The notes beneath the pieces are model-generated. The model saw only the letters and a list, made by a program, of their open reading frames with translations, made no database searches and was not told where the DNA came from. 64,000 bases of DNA from Mycobacteroides saopaulense (GTDB lineage Bacteria > Actinomycetota > Actinomycetes > Mycobacteriales > Mycobacteriaceae), in contig NZ_CP010271.1 of NCBI RefSeq assembly GCF_001456355.1, positions 3,844,001-3,908,000 of the forward strand. The letters are read 5' to 3'. Position 1 is the first letter of the stretch, and every line of letters starts with the position of its first letter. The position numbers and the translations under genes are program-made. Shown here in pieces: positions 1 through 8,459 of this stretch.

Positions 1-1
1 T

Positions 2-283
2 CTCGCCGAGCGGCTGGACCGCCCCGACAAGTACTGGAAGTTCAATCCCAACGACATCGACGAGCGCGCGTTCTGGCCCGCCTACCAGGAGGCGTACCAG
101 GCGGTATTGGAGGAGACCAGCACCGAGTACGCGCCCTGGCATGTCATCCCGTGCGATCGCAAGTGGTACAGCAGGCTCGCGGTCACCGCGCTTCTCGATG
201 AAACACTGGACGGTTTAGATCTCTCGTGGCCGCCGGCTGATTTCGATATCGAGGAACAGAAACGCCGCCTCGCGCAAGCGTGA
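2..283 (+). CDS. ppk2: Polyphosphate kinase 2 family protein, C-terminal part
   Basis: Only the last 93 codons lie in the window; the 5' part is outside it. The visible tail includes DKYWKFNPNDIDERAFW and APWHVIPCDRKWYSR, which are typical of the C-terminal half of PPK2 enzymes. These transfer phosphate between polyphosphate and nucleoside phosphates in the cytoplasm. The gene is convergent with the methyltransferase gene that follows, and the two stop codons are about 25 bases apart. The family is clear, but subclass and nucleotide preference cannot be judged from the tail. Confidence 0.85.
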   Translation, partial: LAERLDRPDKYWKFNPNDIDERAFWPAYQEAYQAVLEETSTEYAPWHVIPCDRKWYSRLAVTALLDETLDGLDLSWPPADFDIEEQKRRLAQA

Positions 284-308
284 GACGGCGTTGACCTGTT
301 AAGTCTCG

Positions 309-310
<2 letters not shown>
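277..310. terminator. Hairpin between convergent ppk2 and umaA
   Basis: AGCG(T)GAGAC at 277-286 pairs with GTCTCGCT at 303-310 and spans the ends of both convergent genes. There is no long T-tract, as is common for mycobacterial terminators. It could serve both strands. Confidence 0.45.
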
Positions 311-1178
<868 letters not shown>

Positions 1179-1226
1179 TTATTGGAGCACCTAATTCCCA
1201 TCAACATCGGCTTTCTTGCACTGGAC

Positions 1227-1252
1227 GGCACCCTAGCACGGCGTGCTGTGCC
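1227..1252 (-). terminator. GC-rich hairpin downstream of the TetR gene
   Basis: GGCAC at 1227-1231 pairs with GTGCC at 1248-1252, enclosing a second stem AGCAC/GTGCT. It sits at the stop codon of the TetR gene, before umaA on the same strand, so it may limit read-through into umaA. Confidence 0.4.
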
Positions 1253-1911
1253 TACCTCTTAGGAACGGCCACCGGCCAGTCCAGCTGCCTTAACAACGCT
1301 CTAGCCGCCCCCTCGACCTCTCCAGCATCCCCGCTGACCCCCACGACGCGCAAGGTCGCGTCGGCCAATGCCTCCGGGGCGATCGAATCCCCGTCCGCAC
1401 GCAGCATGATCACCGACTCCACGAGCCGGAAGGGCAGCCGTTCCACCCCGTCGCGGACCATGTCCGCGACGCACGCGGCCGCCGCAAGGTCCTGATAGTG
1501 GGTACGCAGCTGATCGCGCTTGCGCCGGAACGCGACAAACCGGTCCGCACGCAGATCGGGTAATAGATAGAGAGCGCCCAGGTTCCACCGGCTCGCGGCC
1601 AGCTGCGCGGCATCGGCAAGCGCCAGCGCATAGAGGCGCACGACCGCGGGCTCAGAGCGGTCCGCGATCAGTGCCGCATAGTGCAATGGCTGGTCGATCG
1701 TCATCGCCAGCAGCGCATCGAGGATGTCGTCCTTGGTCTTGAAGTGGTAGTACAGGGAGGCCTGCTGGACGCCCACCGACTCGGCGATGCGCCGCGTCGT
1801 GGTTGCCGCGAACCCGTCGGTGGTGAACAACTCGGCCGAGGCGTCGAGAATCTCGTCACGAGTGGTTTTTCCCTCGCGAATAGGACTGGTACGCCGCGGT
1901 CGCCCTGACAT
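1252..1911 (-). CDS. TetR/AcrR family transcriptional regulator
   Basis: The 219-residue protein has an N-terminal TetR helix-turn-helix: TRDEILDASAELFTTDGF, then the recognition region TTTRRIAESVGVQQASLYYH and FKTKDDILDALL (residues about 17-66). The remaining C-terminal ligand-binding domain is not recognisable by eye. I start at MSGRPRR (1911) because upstream in-frame codons run into the divergent control region. The gene is divergent from the permease/DUF1989 cluster, so control of that cluster is the natural guess. It also precedes umaA on the same strand. The ligand is unknown. Confidence 0.85.
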   Translation of the reverse strand: MSGRPRRTSPIREGKTTRDEILDASAELFTTDGFAATTTRRIAESVGVQQASLYYHFKTKDDILDALLAMTIDQPLHYAALIADRSEPAVVRLYALALADAAQLAASRWNLGALYLLPDLRADRFVAFRRKRDQLRTHYQDLAAAACVADMVRDGVERLPFRLVESVIMLRADGDSIAPEALADATLRVVGVSGDAGEVEGAARALLRQLDWPVAVPKR

Positions 1912-2082
1912 TGTGCCGACCCTTCCACGTCCATCTCGGCAACGTCCCGATACCACTGCCTGGTGAGCGTTTCGTCATCGCTCCGACATCTGCGCAACGA
2001 CAATGTTACACCGCGCACCTGTTCTGAAACGGTGCCGTCACCCACACGTCCCGGGTGCCGGTCAAACTTACTTACCTATCGC

Positions 2083-2114
2083 TTGACAGATATTTCCTCC
2101 CACATAGAAGTGGG
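2083..2114 (+). promoter_or_regulatory. Candidate promoter with overlapping inverted repeat for the permease/DUF1989 operon
   Basis: TTGACA at 2083-2088 is followed after 16 bases by TAGAAG at 2105-2110. The inverted repeat CCCAC-ATAGAA-GTGGG (2099-2114) lies over the -10 region, where a TetR repressor would block polymerase. The -35 is a perfect match but the -10 is imperfect. Operator function is inferred from the divergent TetR gene. Confidence 0.4.
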
Positions 2115-2172
2115 TTTTGACGACCACATAGGGCACGAAATACGTTGCCCGAGGACCGACCCGGGAGTGCCC

Positions 2173-3726
2173 ATGAACGCCCCTACGGCCACCGAAACCG
2201 CGGCGCGGTCCGCGGCGATCATCGCCGGCTCCGACTCCGACGATCTTGCCGCCTTCGGCTACAAGCCTCAGCTGCATCGAAGTCTCGGCAAATTCGCGTC
2301 CTTCGCCGCAGGCTTCTCATTCGTCTCGATCCTGACGACGATCTTCCAGCTGTTCGCCTTCGGATTCAGCTTCGGCGGTCCGGCGTTCTTCTGGACCTGG
2401 CCCATAGTCTTCGCCGGGCAGTACATGGTGGCCCTGAACTTCGCGGAGCTCGCCGCGCGCTACCCGATCTCGGGTGCGATCTACCAGTGGGCCCGCCGCC
2501 TCGGTGGCGCCGTGGTGGGCTGGTTCGCCGGCTGGTTCATGATCATCGCCCAGATCGTCACCGCGTCCGCGGCCGCCATCGCACTGCAGGTGGTCCTGCC
2601 GACGGTGTGGAGTGGATTCCAGCTCATCGGCACCGACTCCTCGTTGACCAGTGTCAGTGGCGCATCCAACGCCGTGCTGTTGGGATCGCTGCTCCTGGTC
2701 GCGACCACCGCCATCAACGCCGTGGGCGTCAACTGGATGTCCCGGATCAACTCGATCGGCGTCACCTGCGAGATCGTCGGCGTGGTCGCCGTCGTCGGCA
2801 TGCTCTTCTGGAATGCCGAACGTGGCCCCAGCGTCGTGCTGCACGCCGGTGAGGCGGGCAGCGGGTATCCGTGGGCATTCATGGCGGCCGGTCTCATGGC
2901 CGCCTATGTGCTCGTCGGATTCGGATCGGCCAGTGAGCTCGCCGAGGAGACCCGTAACCCGAGACGGGTGGCGCCGCGCACCATCCTGTCCGCGATCGTG
3001 GTGTCGGCGATCGGCGGGGCGTTGATGATCCTGGGCGCACTGATGGCGGCGCCCAGCCTGACGGACGGCCAACTCGCCACCGGCGGCCTTCCTTATGTAT
3101 TGGACAGCAAGCTCGCCTCCCCGTTCGGCACACTGCTGCTCGTCGACGTCGCGATCGCGGTCTTCGTCTGCACCCTTGCCATCCAGACCGCCGCCTCGCG
3201 TCTGATGTTCTCGATGGCCCGCGACGGCAAGCTTCCGTTCTCCACCGTTCTCTCTCACGTGAACCCGCGCACCGGCACGCCGATCGCCCCTGCTGTCGTC
3301 GTCGGCGTCTGCTGTGTGCTGATCCTGGTGGTCAACTTCGGCAACGCCGCGTTGTTCACCAGCCTGTGCAGCGTCTGCATTGCGCTGATCTATCTGGCCT
3401 ATCTGATGGTGACCACACCGTTGTTGTTGCGCCGCTTGGGTATCGGCGGGAGCAAGTGGGACGGGAACAAGGGCCAGACCGATGCCGACGGGCGAAAACT
3501 CTTCTCACTCGGCAGGTTCGGACTCCCGGTCAACATCCTGGCCGTCGGCTACGGCGCATTCATGGTTCTCAACCTGTCATGGCCGCGCGCAGCGGTCTTC
3601 GATCCCACCGGGGCACACCCCTACCTGGTGTGGATGGCCCCAATCTGTATCGCCGCGGTGCTGGTCGCCGGGGTCCTTGCCTACCCGCGGCGCGCCGCGG
3701 CAACCATGGAGGAGATCACCCAATGA
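2173..3726 (+). CDS. APC superfamily amino acid/amine permease
   Basis: The 517-residue integral membrane protein has about 12 hydrophobic segments. It carries amino-acid/polyamine/organocation features: FSFVSILTTIFQLFAFG in the first helices, ELAARYPISGAIYQWARRLGG after TM2, and FGSASELAEETRNPRR in the middle. It resembles GABA/choline/urea-type permeases that accompany DUF1989 genes. I start at the ATG at 2173 (MNAPTATET), behind a weak GGGAG. Its stop overlaps the next start in an ATGA, so it is translationally coupled to the DUF1989 genes. The likely substrate is a small nitrogen compound such as guanidine, urea or an amine, judged only from context. Confidence 0.85.
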   Translation: MNAPTATETAARSAAIIAGSDSDDLAAFGYKPQLHRSLGKFASFAAGFSFVSILTTIFQLFAFGFSFGGPAFFWTWPIVFAGQYMVALNFAELAARYPISGAIYQWARRLGGAVVGWFAGWFMIIAQIVTASAAAIALQVVLPTVWSGFQLIGTDSSLTSVSGASNAVLLGSLLLVATTAINAVGVNWMSRINSIGVTCEIVGVVAVVGMLFWNAERGPSVVLHAGEAGSGYPWAFMAAGLMAAYVLVGFGSASELAEETRNPRRVAPRTILSAIVVSAIGGALMILGALMAAPSLTDGQLATGGLPYVLDSKLASPFGTLLLVDVAIAVFVCTLAIQTAASRLMFSMARDGKLPFSTVLSHVNPRTGTPIAPAVVVGVCCVLILVVNFGNAALFTSLCSVCIALIYLAYLMVTTPLLLRRLGIGGSKWDGNKGQTDADGRKLFSLGRFGLPVNILAVGYGAFMVLNLSWPRAAVFDPTGAHPYLVWMAPICIAAVLVAGVLAYPRRAAATMEEITQ

Positions 3727-4556
3727 CGACGGCTACCACCAAGGGAGCCCGGGATCACGCCCGCGCGCAGGCCGGCCAGATCACCGACACGATGCCGGTG
3801 CTGCCGGCGTCACACTGGCCCTGGACTCCGGAGGACATCGATCCGCTGACACTCACCTGGGCCGAAACCATCCCCGGCGGCCGGTACGCCACCAAGGTGC
3901 TCGGTCGCGGCACTCGACTGCGGATCACCGATGTCACCGGGACCGCATGCGTCAGCGTTGTCCTGCTGCGTGCTGACGCCCCGTGGGAGCGCCTCAACGT
4001 CGCCGACACCGTCAAGGTGCCGTGGCAGGCCTATCTCGGCACCGGACATCCGCTGCTCTCAGACCAGGGTCGGGTACTGGCCACCATGGTCGCCGACAGC
4101 TCCGGGCATCACGACACCTTCTGCGGAACCACCACACTGTCTGCCAACACCGCCAAGTACGGTGCCGGCGAACTCTATTCGGCGAGCCCAGCAGGACGTG
4201 AGCTGTTCACGCTGGCCGCCGCCAAGCACGGACTGGCACCGCGCGATATCGGACCGTCGGTGTCCTTCTTCCACGGAGTCCGCGCAGAGGCCGATGGTGC
4301 ACTACACAGCACCGGCACCGCGGGCCCGGGTGCGGCGGTGGATCTGTTGATCCACCTACCGGTGATCGCCCTGCTGATCAACACCGCGCACCCCCTCGAT
4401 CCGTCGGACACCTTCGACACCGGACCGGTGCAGGTGTTGGCCTGGTCCGCGCTCGACGAGCTGGTCGACCTGCCGAACTCAGATCCGGAATATCTACGCG
4501 CCGTGCTCAACACCGAAGACGCGTGGGCCGCGGCACAGAACGGAGAAACACTGTGA
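3723..4556 (+). CDS. Urea-carboxylase-associated protein 1 (DUF1989; CgdA/B-type carboxyguanidine deiminase subunit family)
   Basis: The 277-residue DUF1989 protein has the family core LRITDVTGTACVSV, then GHHDTFCGTTTLSANTAKYG and DIGPSVSFFHGV. In characterised bacteria the two urea-carboxylase-associated proteins form a carboxyguanidine deiminase acting with a biotin-dependent guanidine carboxylase. It overlaps the permease stop (ATGA) and the second DUF1989 gene (GTGA), which suggests one polycistronic, coupled unit. The exact substrate here is uncertain because the cluster lacks the usual biotin carboxylase, biotin carrier and allophanate hydrolase. Confidence 0.85.
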   Translation: MTTATTKGARDHARAQAGQITDTMPVLPASHWPWTPEDIDPLTLTWAETIPGGRYATKVLGRGTRLRITDVTGTACVSVVLLRADAPWERLNVADTVKVPWQAYLGTGHPLLSDQGRVLATMVADSSGHHDTFCGTTTLSANTAKYGAGELYSASPAGRELFTLAAAKHGLAPRDIGPSVSFFHGVRAEADGALHSTGTAGPGAAVDLLIHLPVIALLINTAHPLDPSDTFDTGPVQVLAWSALDELVDLPNSDPEYLRAVLNTEDAWAAAQNGETL

Positions 4557-5161
4557 CAAACACCGTCCTCGATGAGGTTGTCGCCGCCCGCGCCCCGTGG
4601 AGCACGGTGGTGGCTGCCGGTGACGTGCTCACCATCATCGATCTGAAGGGCAACCAGGCCGTCGACACCCTGCTGTACTCGGCGGCCGATACCGCCGTGC
4701 GTTACTCGGCGCAAGCGACCGTCGCCGCCCAGTCAAACCTCTTCCTGCGCACCGGAACCGTGCTGCGCGCCGAGGACGGCAGCGCACTGATGACCATCGT
4801 CGAGGACGAGGTGGGCAATCACGACACCATCGGCGGGGCCTGCTCACAGGAATCCAACACCTTGCGTTACGGGCACCACACCAAGCATCAGCACGCGTGT
4901 GTGGAGAACTTTCTACTGGAAGGCGCCAAGTGGGGACTGGGTAAGCGAGACCTGGTGTCCAACATCAATTTCTACATGAATGTCCCGGTGGACGCGGACG
5001 GCACGCTCGGCATCGTCGACGGTCTCTCGGCGCCGGGAAAGAAGATCAAGCTGCGTGCCGAGGTCGACACCCTGGTACTGGTATCGAACTGCCCGCAGAT
5101 CAACAACCCGTGCAACGGATTTGACCCGACCCCCGTGCGGATGACGGTGGAGAGCGCATGA
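4553..5161 (+). CDS. Urea-carboxylase-associated protein 2 (DUF1989)
   Basis: The 202-residue partner of the preceding gene shares its fold and the motif NHDTIGGACSQESNTLRYG, followed by a Cys/His-rich stretch (HHTKHQHACVENF) and NPCNGFDPTPVRM near the end. The GTG start (VTNTVLDEV) is chosen because it overlaps the upstream stop in GTGA. Its own stop overlaps the next ATG (ATGA). Members of this pair are normally encoded side by side and probably make a hetero-oligomeric hydrolase with metal-binding Cys/His residues. The metal role is inferred. Confidence 0.85.
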   Translation: MTNTVLDEVVAARAPWSTVVAAGDVLTIIDLKGNQAVDTLLYSAADTAVRYSAQATVAAQSNLFLRTGTVLRAEDGSALMTIVEDEVGNHDTIGGACSQESNTLRYGHHTKHQHACVENFLLEGAKWGLGKRDLVSNINFYMNVPVDADGTLGIVDGLSAPGKKIKLRAEVDTLVLVSNCPQINNPCNGFDPTPVRMTVESA

Positions 5162-7149
5162 GCAGCATGACCGTCACCGCGCCGGGCATGCTGACCACGG
5201 TCCAGGACTGGCCGGGACGCACGGGGTACTGGCAAGTGGGCGTGCCGCCCTCGGGCCCGATGGACGATCTGTCGTTCCGCCTGGGCAATCGCGCCGTCGG
5301 AAACCCTGAGGGCGCCGCGGGACTGGAGGCGACTCTCGGCGGTCCCACACTGCGTTTCACCGACGAGACGCTCGTCTGCGTCACCGGCGCACCGGCGCTG
5401 GTCACCGTGAACAGCCGCCCGGTCCCCCAATGGCGTGCCGTCCTCGTTCCCGCCGATGGAACACTGACCGTGGGTGCCGCCGCAGATACCGGGATGCGGA
5501 TGTATGTGCTGATCGCCGGTGGCATCGAGGTCCCCCAATTCCTGGGCAGTGCATCCACTTTCACCCTGGGAGGATTCGGCGGTCCCGCGGGCCGCGCCTT
5601 GGCTGCCGGGGATGTCCTTGCCCTGGGCCAGTTCGACGACACTGAGCCGCAATGCATTCCCGGAGCCGCGCAACCGGCGATCGGCCACCACTGGGAGCTC
5701 GCGGTCACCGAGGGACCGCACGGCGCACCGGACTTCTTCACCCGCAGCGATATCGACGAGCTGCTGTCGACGGACTATGAGGTGCACTTCAACTCCGATC
5801 GCACTGGAGTGCGCCTCATCGGCCCCAAACCTCATTGGGCGCGTACCGATGGCGGCGAGGCCGGGTTGCACCCGTCGAACATCCACGACAACGCGTATTC
5901 GATCGGCGCACTGGACTTCACCGGCGATACCCCGATTCTGCTGGGCCCCGACGGTCCCAGCCTGGGTGGCTTCGTCTGTCCCGTCACGGTGGTGTCGGCC
6001 GATCGCTGGAAGCTGGGGCAATTGCGTGCCGGCGATACCCTGCGTTTCGTACGAATCGAAGCCGCCCGCAGTGCGTCGCTGCGCTCTATCGGTATCGACC
6101 GGCGCGGGCATTGGCCCTCGGTCTTCTCCACCCGGGGCGACGGAGACGACGGCGTGCTGGCCTACCGGCCCGCCCGTGACGACGCACCCGATATGACATA
6201 CCGCCGCAGCGGAGACGACAACATTCTGGTCGAGTACGGCGATCTCACATTGGATTTGGCGTTACGCGCACGCGTGCACGCGTTGCACCAACGACTCGAA
6301 GACACCCACACCAGCGGGATCGTCGATCTGACTCCGGGTATTCGATCGCTGCAGGTGCACTTCGATCCCGACAAGCTGCCGATGGGCAAGGTACTGGGGC
6401 TGCTCGACGACATCGACGAGCATCTGCCCGCCTCCGATGAGCTGGTCGTCCCGAGCCGTAGGGTGGCCATGCCCCTTTCCTGGGACGACCCATCTGCCCG
6501 CGAGGCCATGGAGCGCTACCGCCTGGGTGTGCGAGCGGACGCACCGTGGATGCCGTGGAACATCGAATTCATCAGGCGTATCAACGGTTTGGACTCCGTC
6601 GATGATGTGCATCGCACGGTGTACGACGCCTCGTATCTGGTGCTCGGCCTGGGCGACGTCTATCTGGGCGCGCCCGTCGCGACTCCGGTCGATCCCCGGC
6701 ACCGGCTGGTCACCACCAAATACAACCCGGCCCGCACCTGGACACCGGAGAATGCCGTCGGCATCGGCGGGGCGTACCTGTGCATCTACGGCATGGAAGG
6801 GCCCGGCGGATACCAATTGGTGGGCCGCACCGTGCAGGTCTGGAATCACCGGCACCCTGACAACGCGGGCGCGTTCGAAGCCGGGACACCGTGGCTGCTG
6901 CGATTCTTCGACCAAATCAGCTGGTACCCGGTGAGCCCCGAGGAACTCCTCGAGTTGCGCGACGAGTTGGCCACCGGACGCGGCACCGGCGGTGTCACGA
7001 TCACCGAGGGTGAGTTCTCCATGGCGCAGTACTCGGCGTTCCTTGCCCAAAACGCGACGTCAATTGGCGAGTTTCGCGACCACCAGAGGTCGGCATACAA
7101 CGCCGAACGTGAAGCATGGAGCACTGCGGGGGAATTCGCCCGGGTCTAG
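5158..7149 (+). CDS. Carboxyltransferase-only urea/guanidine-carboxylase-like protein (KipA-KipI/AHS2-AHS1 fusion)
   Basis: The 663-residue protein matches the central carboxyltransferase part of urea carboxylase. It has an AHS2/KipA-like half (about 5-320: VQDWPGRTGYWQVGVPPSGPMDD, HPSNIHDNAYSIGALDFTGD, LLGPDGPSLGGFV) followed by an AHS1/KipI-like half (about 345-600: GDDNILVEYG, ITPGIRSLQVHFD-like, CIYGMEGPGGYQLVGRTVQVWN). A short tail of the kind that precedes the biotin carrier domain follows. There is no N-terminal biotin carboxylase and no C-terminal biotinyl domain, and a strong hairpin follows the stop, so the gene appears complete in this reduced form. It starts in ATGA overlap with the second DUF1989 gene. 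The order differs from separate PxpB/PxpC, and no PxpA is present. Confidence 0.8.
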   Translation: MSSMTVTAPGMLTTVQDWPGRTGYWQVGVPPSGPMDDLSFRLGNRAVGNPEGAAGLEATLGGPTLRFTDETLVCVTGAPALVTVNSRPVPQWRAVLVPADGTLTVGAAADTGMRMYVLIAGGIEVPQFLGSASTFTLGGFGGPAGRALAAGDVLALGQFDDTEPQCIPGAAQPAIGHHWELAVTEGPHGAPDFFTRSDIDELLSTDYEVHFNSDRTGVRLIGPKPHWARTDGGEAGLHPSNIHDNAYSIGALDFTGDTPILLGPDGPSLGGFVCPVTVVSADRWKLGQLRAGDTLRFVRIEAARSASLRSIGIDRRGHWPSVFSTRGDGDDGVLAYRPARDDAPDMTYRRSGDDNILVEYGDLTLDLALRARVHALHQRLEDTHTSGIVDLTPGIRSLQVHFDPDKLPMGKVLGLLDDIDEHLPASDELVVPSRRVAMPLSWDDPSAREAMERYRLGVRADAPWMPWNIEFIRRINGLDSVDDVHRTVYDASYLVLGLGDVYLGAPVATPVDPRHRLVTTKYNPARTWTPENAVGIGGAYLCIYGMEGPGGYQLVGRTVQVWNHRHPDNAGAFEAGTPWLLRFFDQISWYPVSPEELLELRDELATGRGTGGVTITEGEFSMAQYSAFLAQNATSIGEFRDHQRSAYNAEREAWSTAGEFARV

Positions 7150-7150
7150 C

Positions 7151-7199
7151 AAGTGAACGCCCCGAACCCCTCGTGCACGAATCCCGGGGCGTGTCACTT
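7151..7199 (+). terminator. Strong hairpin terminator after the DUF1989/carboxyltransferase operon
   Basis: AAGTGA-ACGCCCCG at 7151-7164 pairs with CGGGGCGTGTCACTT ending at 7199, with a single bulged base. It begins two bases after the stop codon and so closes the operon. Confidence 0.7.
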
Positions 7200-7290
7200 T
7201 GCTATCCGAACCAACCCACCTGAACTAACCACCCCGGGTGATCTTGGTCAATAGAAATGGGTATTTCTAGCCCAGGCACCCCCGAATACG

Positions 7291-7349
7291 GCGAGGGCAC
7301 ACCGCTCGCATCCAATCGGGCTGGGATTGTGCGTGCGGCATGCCCTCGC
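7291..7349 (-). terminator. Long hairpin downstream of fadB2
   Basis: GCGAGGGCA at 7291-7299 pairs exactly with TGCCCTCGC at 7341-7349. The loop contains further complementary bases (CCGC/GCGG and CCAATC/GATTG). It lies 13 bases beyond the fadB2 stop on its strand. Confidence 0.5.
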
Positions 7350-7361
7350 GCGGTGGGGTGG

Positions 7362-8231
7362 CTACTTGGCCTTGTACTCGTAGAACCCGACGCCGCTCTT
7401 CTTGCCAAGGCGCCCGGCCTCGACCATGCGCAGTAGCAATGGCGGAGCCGCGTACAGGGGCTCCTTGTACTCGTCGTACATCGAGTCGGCGATGAGCTTC
7501 AGCGTGTCGAGGCCGACAAGGTCCGAGAGCCGCAGCGGGCCCATCGGGTGCGAGAGACCCGCCACGACTGCCTTGTCGATGTCTTCGACTGTGGCAAAAC
7601 CAGATTCGGCCATCCGGATGGCGGCCAACAGGTACGGAACAAGCAGGAAGTTGACCACGAAGCCGGAGCGGTCGGCGGCGCGCACAACCTGCTTGCCCAA
7701 CACCTCGCTCGCGAAGGCCTCCGTGCGGGCAGCGGCCCCGGGCGTGGTCACCAACGTCGAGATCAGCTCGACGAGCGGCAGCACCGGCACCGGGTTGAAG
7801 AAGTGCAGACCCAGCACGCGCCCCGGATTCTTGGTCGCGGCAGCGATCTTCATGATCGGGATGCTGGAGGTGTTCGACGCGAGAACCGCGTCGGGATCGG
7901 TGATCACCTCGTCCAACTTGGCAAAGATCGAGGACTTGATGGACTCGTCTTCGATGACAGCCTCGATGACGAGCTGGCGATCGGAGAAGTCGGCCAGGTC
8001 GGTGGTGAACTTCAGGTTGGCGACGGCGGCATCGCGCTCACGCTCGGTGATCTTCCCGGCGGAGACGCCACGGTCGAGTGACTTCGTGATCCGGTCGCGC
8101 CCGGCGGTCGTGAGTGCCTCGGTGGTCTCGAACACCAGCACGTCGACACCGGCGCGTGCCGACACCTCGGCGATACCCGCACCCATCTGCCCCGCGCCGA
8201 TAACTCCTACGCGCGTGATTCCGTCCGTCAT
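7362..8231 (-). CDS. fadB2: 3-hydroxybutyryl-CoA dehydrogenase
   Basis: The 289-residue NAD(P)-dependent enzyme oxidises 3-hydroxyacyl-CoA to 3-oxoacyl-CoA in beta-oxidation or butyrate metabolism. The N-terminal Rossmann motif is VGVIGAGQMGAGIAEV (residues 8-23). The active-site region LASNTSSIPI and GLHFFNPVPVLPLVE supplies the catalytic His, and NFLLVPYLLAAI with GLSHPMGPLRLSDLVGLD belongs to the C-terminal helical domain. The length is normal for FadB2/Hbd. It lies downstream of aceA on the same strand, as in other mycobacteria, separated by a hairpin. Confidence 0.95.
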   Translation of the reverse strand: MTDGITRVGVIGAGQMGAGIAEVSARAGVDVLVFETTEALTTAGRDRITKSLDRGVSAGKITERERDAAVANLKFTTDLADFSDRQLVIEAVIEDESIKSSIFAKLDEVITDPDAVLASNTSSIPIMKIAAATKNPGRVLGLHFFNPVPVLPLVELISTLVTTPGAAARTEAFASEVLGKQVVRAADRSGFVVNFLLVPYLLAAIRMAESGFATVEDIDKAVVAGLSHPMGPLRLSDLVGLDTLKLIADSMYDEYKEPLYAAPPLLLRMVEAGRLGKKSGVGFYEYKAK

Positions 8232-8312
8232 CTTCGTACTACTCCCTGAACATCGTTGTTAGTTTTGGCTTTACCTGATGGTCTTCGCCCGAGTGGCTCG
8301 TCCATCCAGCAC

Positions 8313-8350
8313 ACAGGCCCCGCCCAACGGGATACGTGGGCGGGGCCTGT
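8313..8350 (-). terminator. Perfect GC-rich hairpin between aceA and fadB2
   Basis: CAGGCCCCGCCCA and TGGGCGGGGCCTG form a perfect 13-base stem, extended by one more pair, around a 10-base loop. It lies 110 bases past the aceA stop. No T-tract is visible. It may attenuate read-through from aceA into fadB2. Confidence 0.65.
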
Positions 8351-8459
8351 GCTGTCAACTCAGTGGGTCACACCGAGAGTCATTTCCTTCGACGAGCAGT
8401 CGCGAAAGCGCGTGTCTTCCCGATGTGTCGGGTGCCTTTGCGTCTGCTCGGCTGGGGGC

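Noticed and set aside
1957-2172. Guanidine riboswitch (ykkC or mini-ykkC) before the DUF1989 operon
   Set aside because: The ACGR-loop hairpin pair and the conserved ykkC blocks are not present; only a small CCCAC/GTGGG repeat is seen.
2317-3258. Minus-strand ORF of 313 codons rich in Arg, Gly, Asp and His
   Set aside because: It lies opposite the APC permease and has the low-complexity composition of a shadow frame.
5158-7149. 5-oxoprolinase PxpB/PxpC reading of the KipA-KipI protein
   Set aside because: PxpB and PxpC are normally separate with PxpA nearby; here the halves are fused in the urea-carboxylase order and accompanied by DUF1989 proteins.
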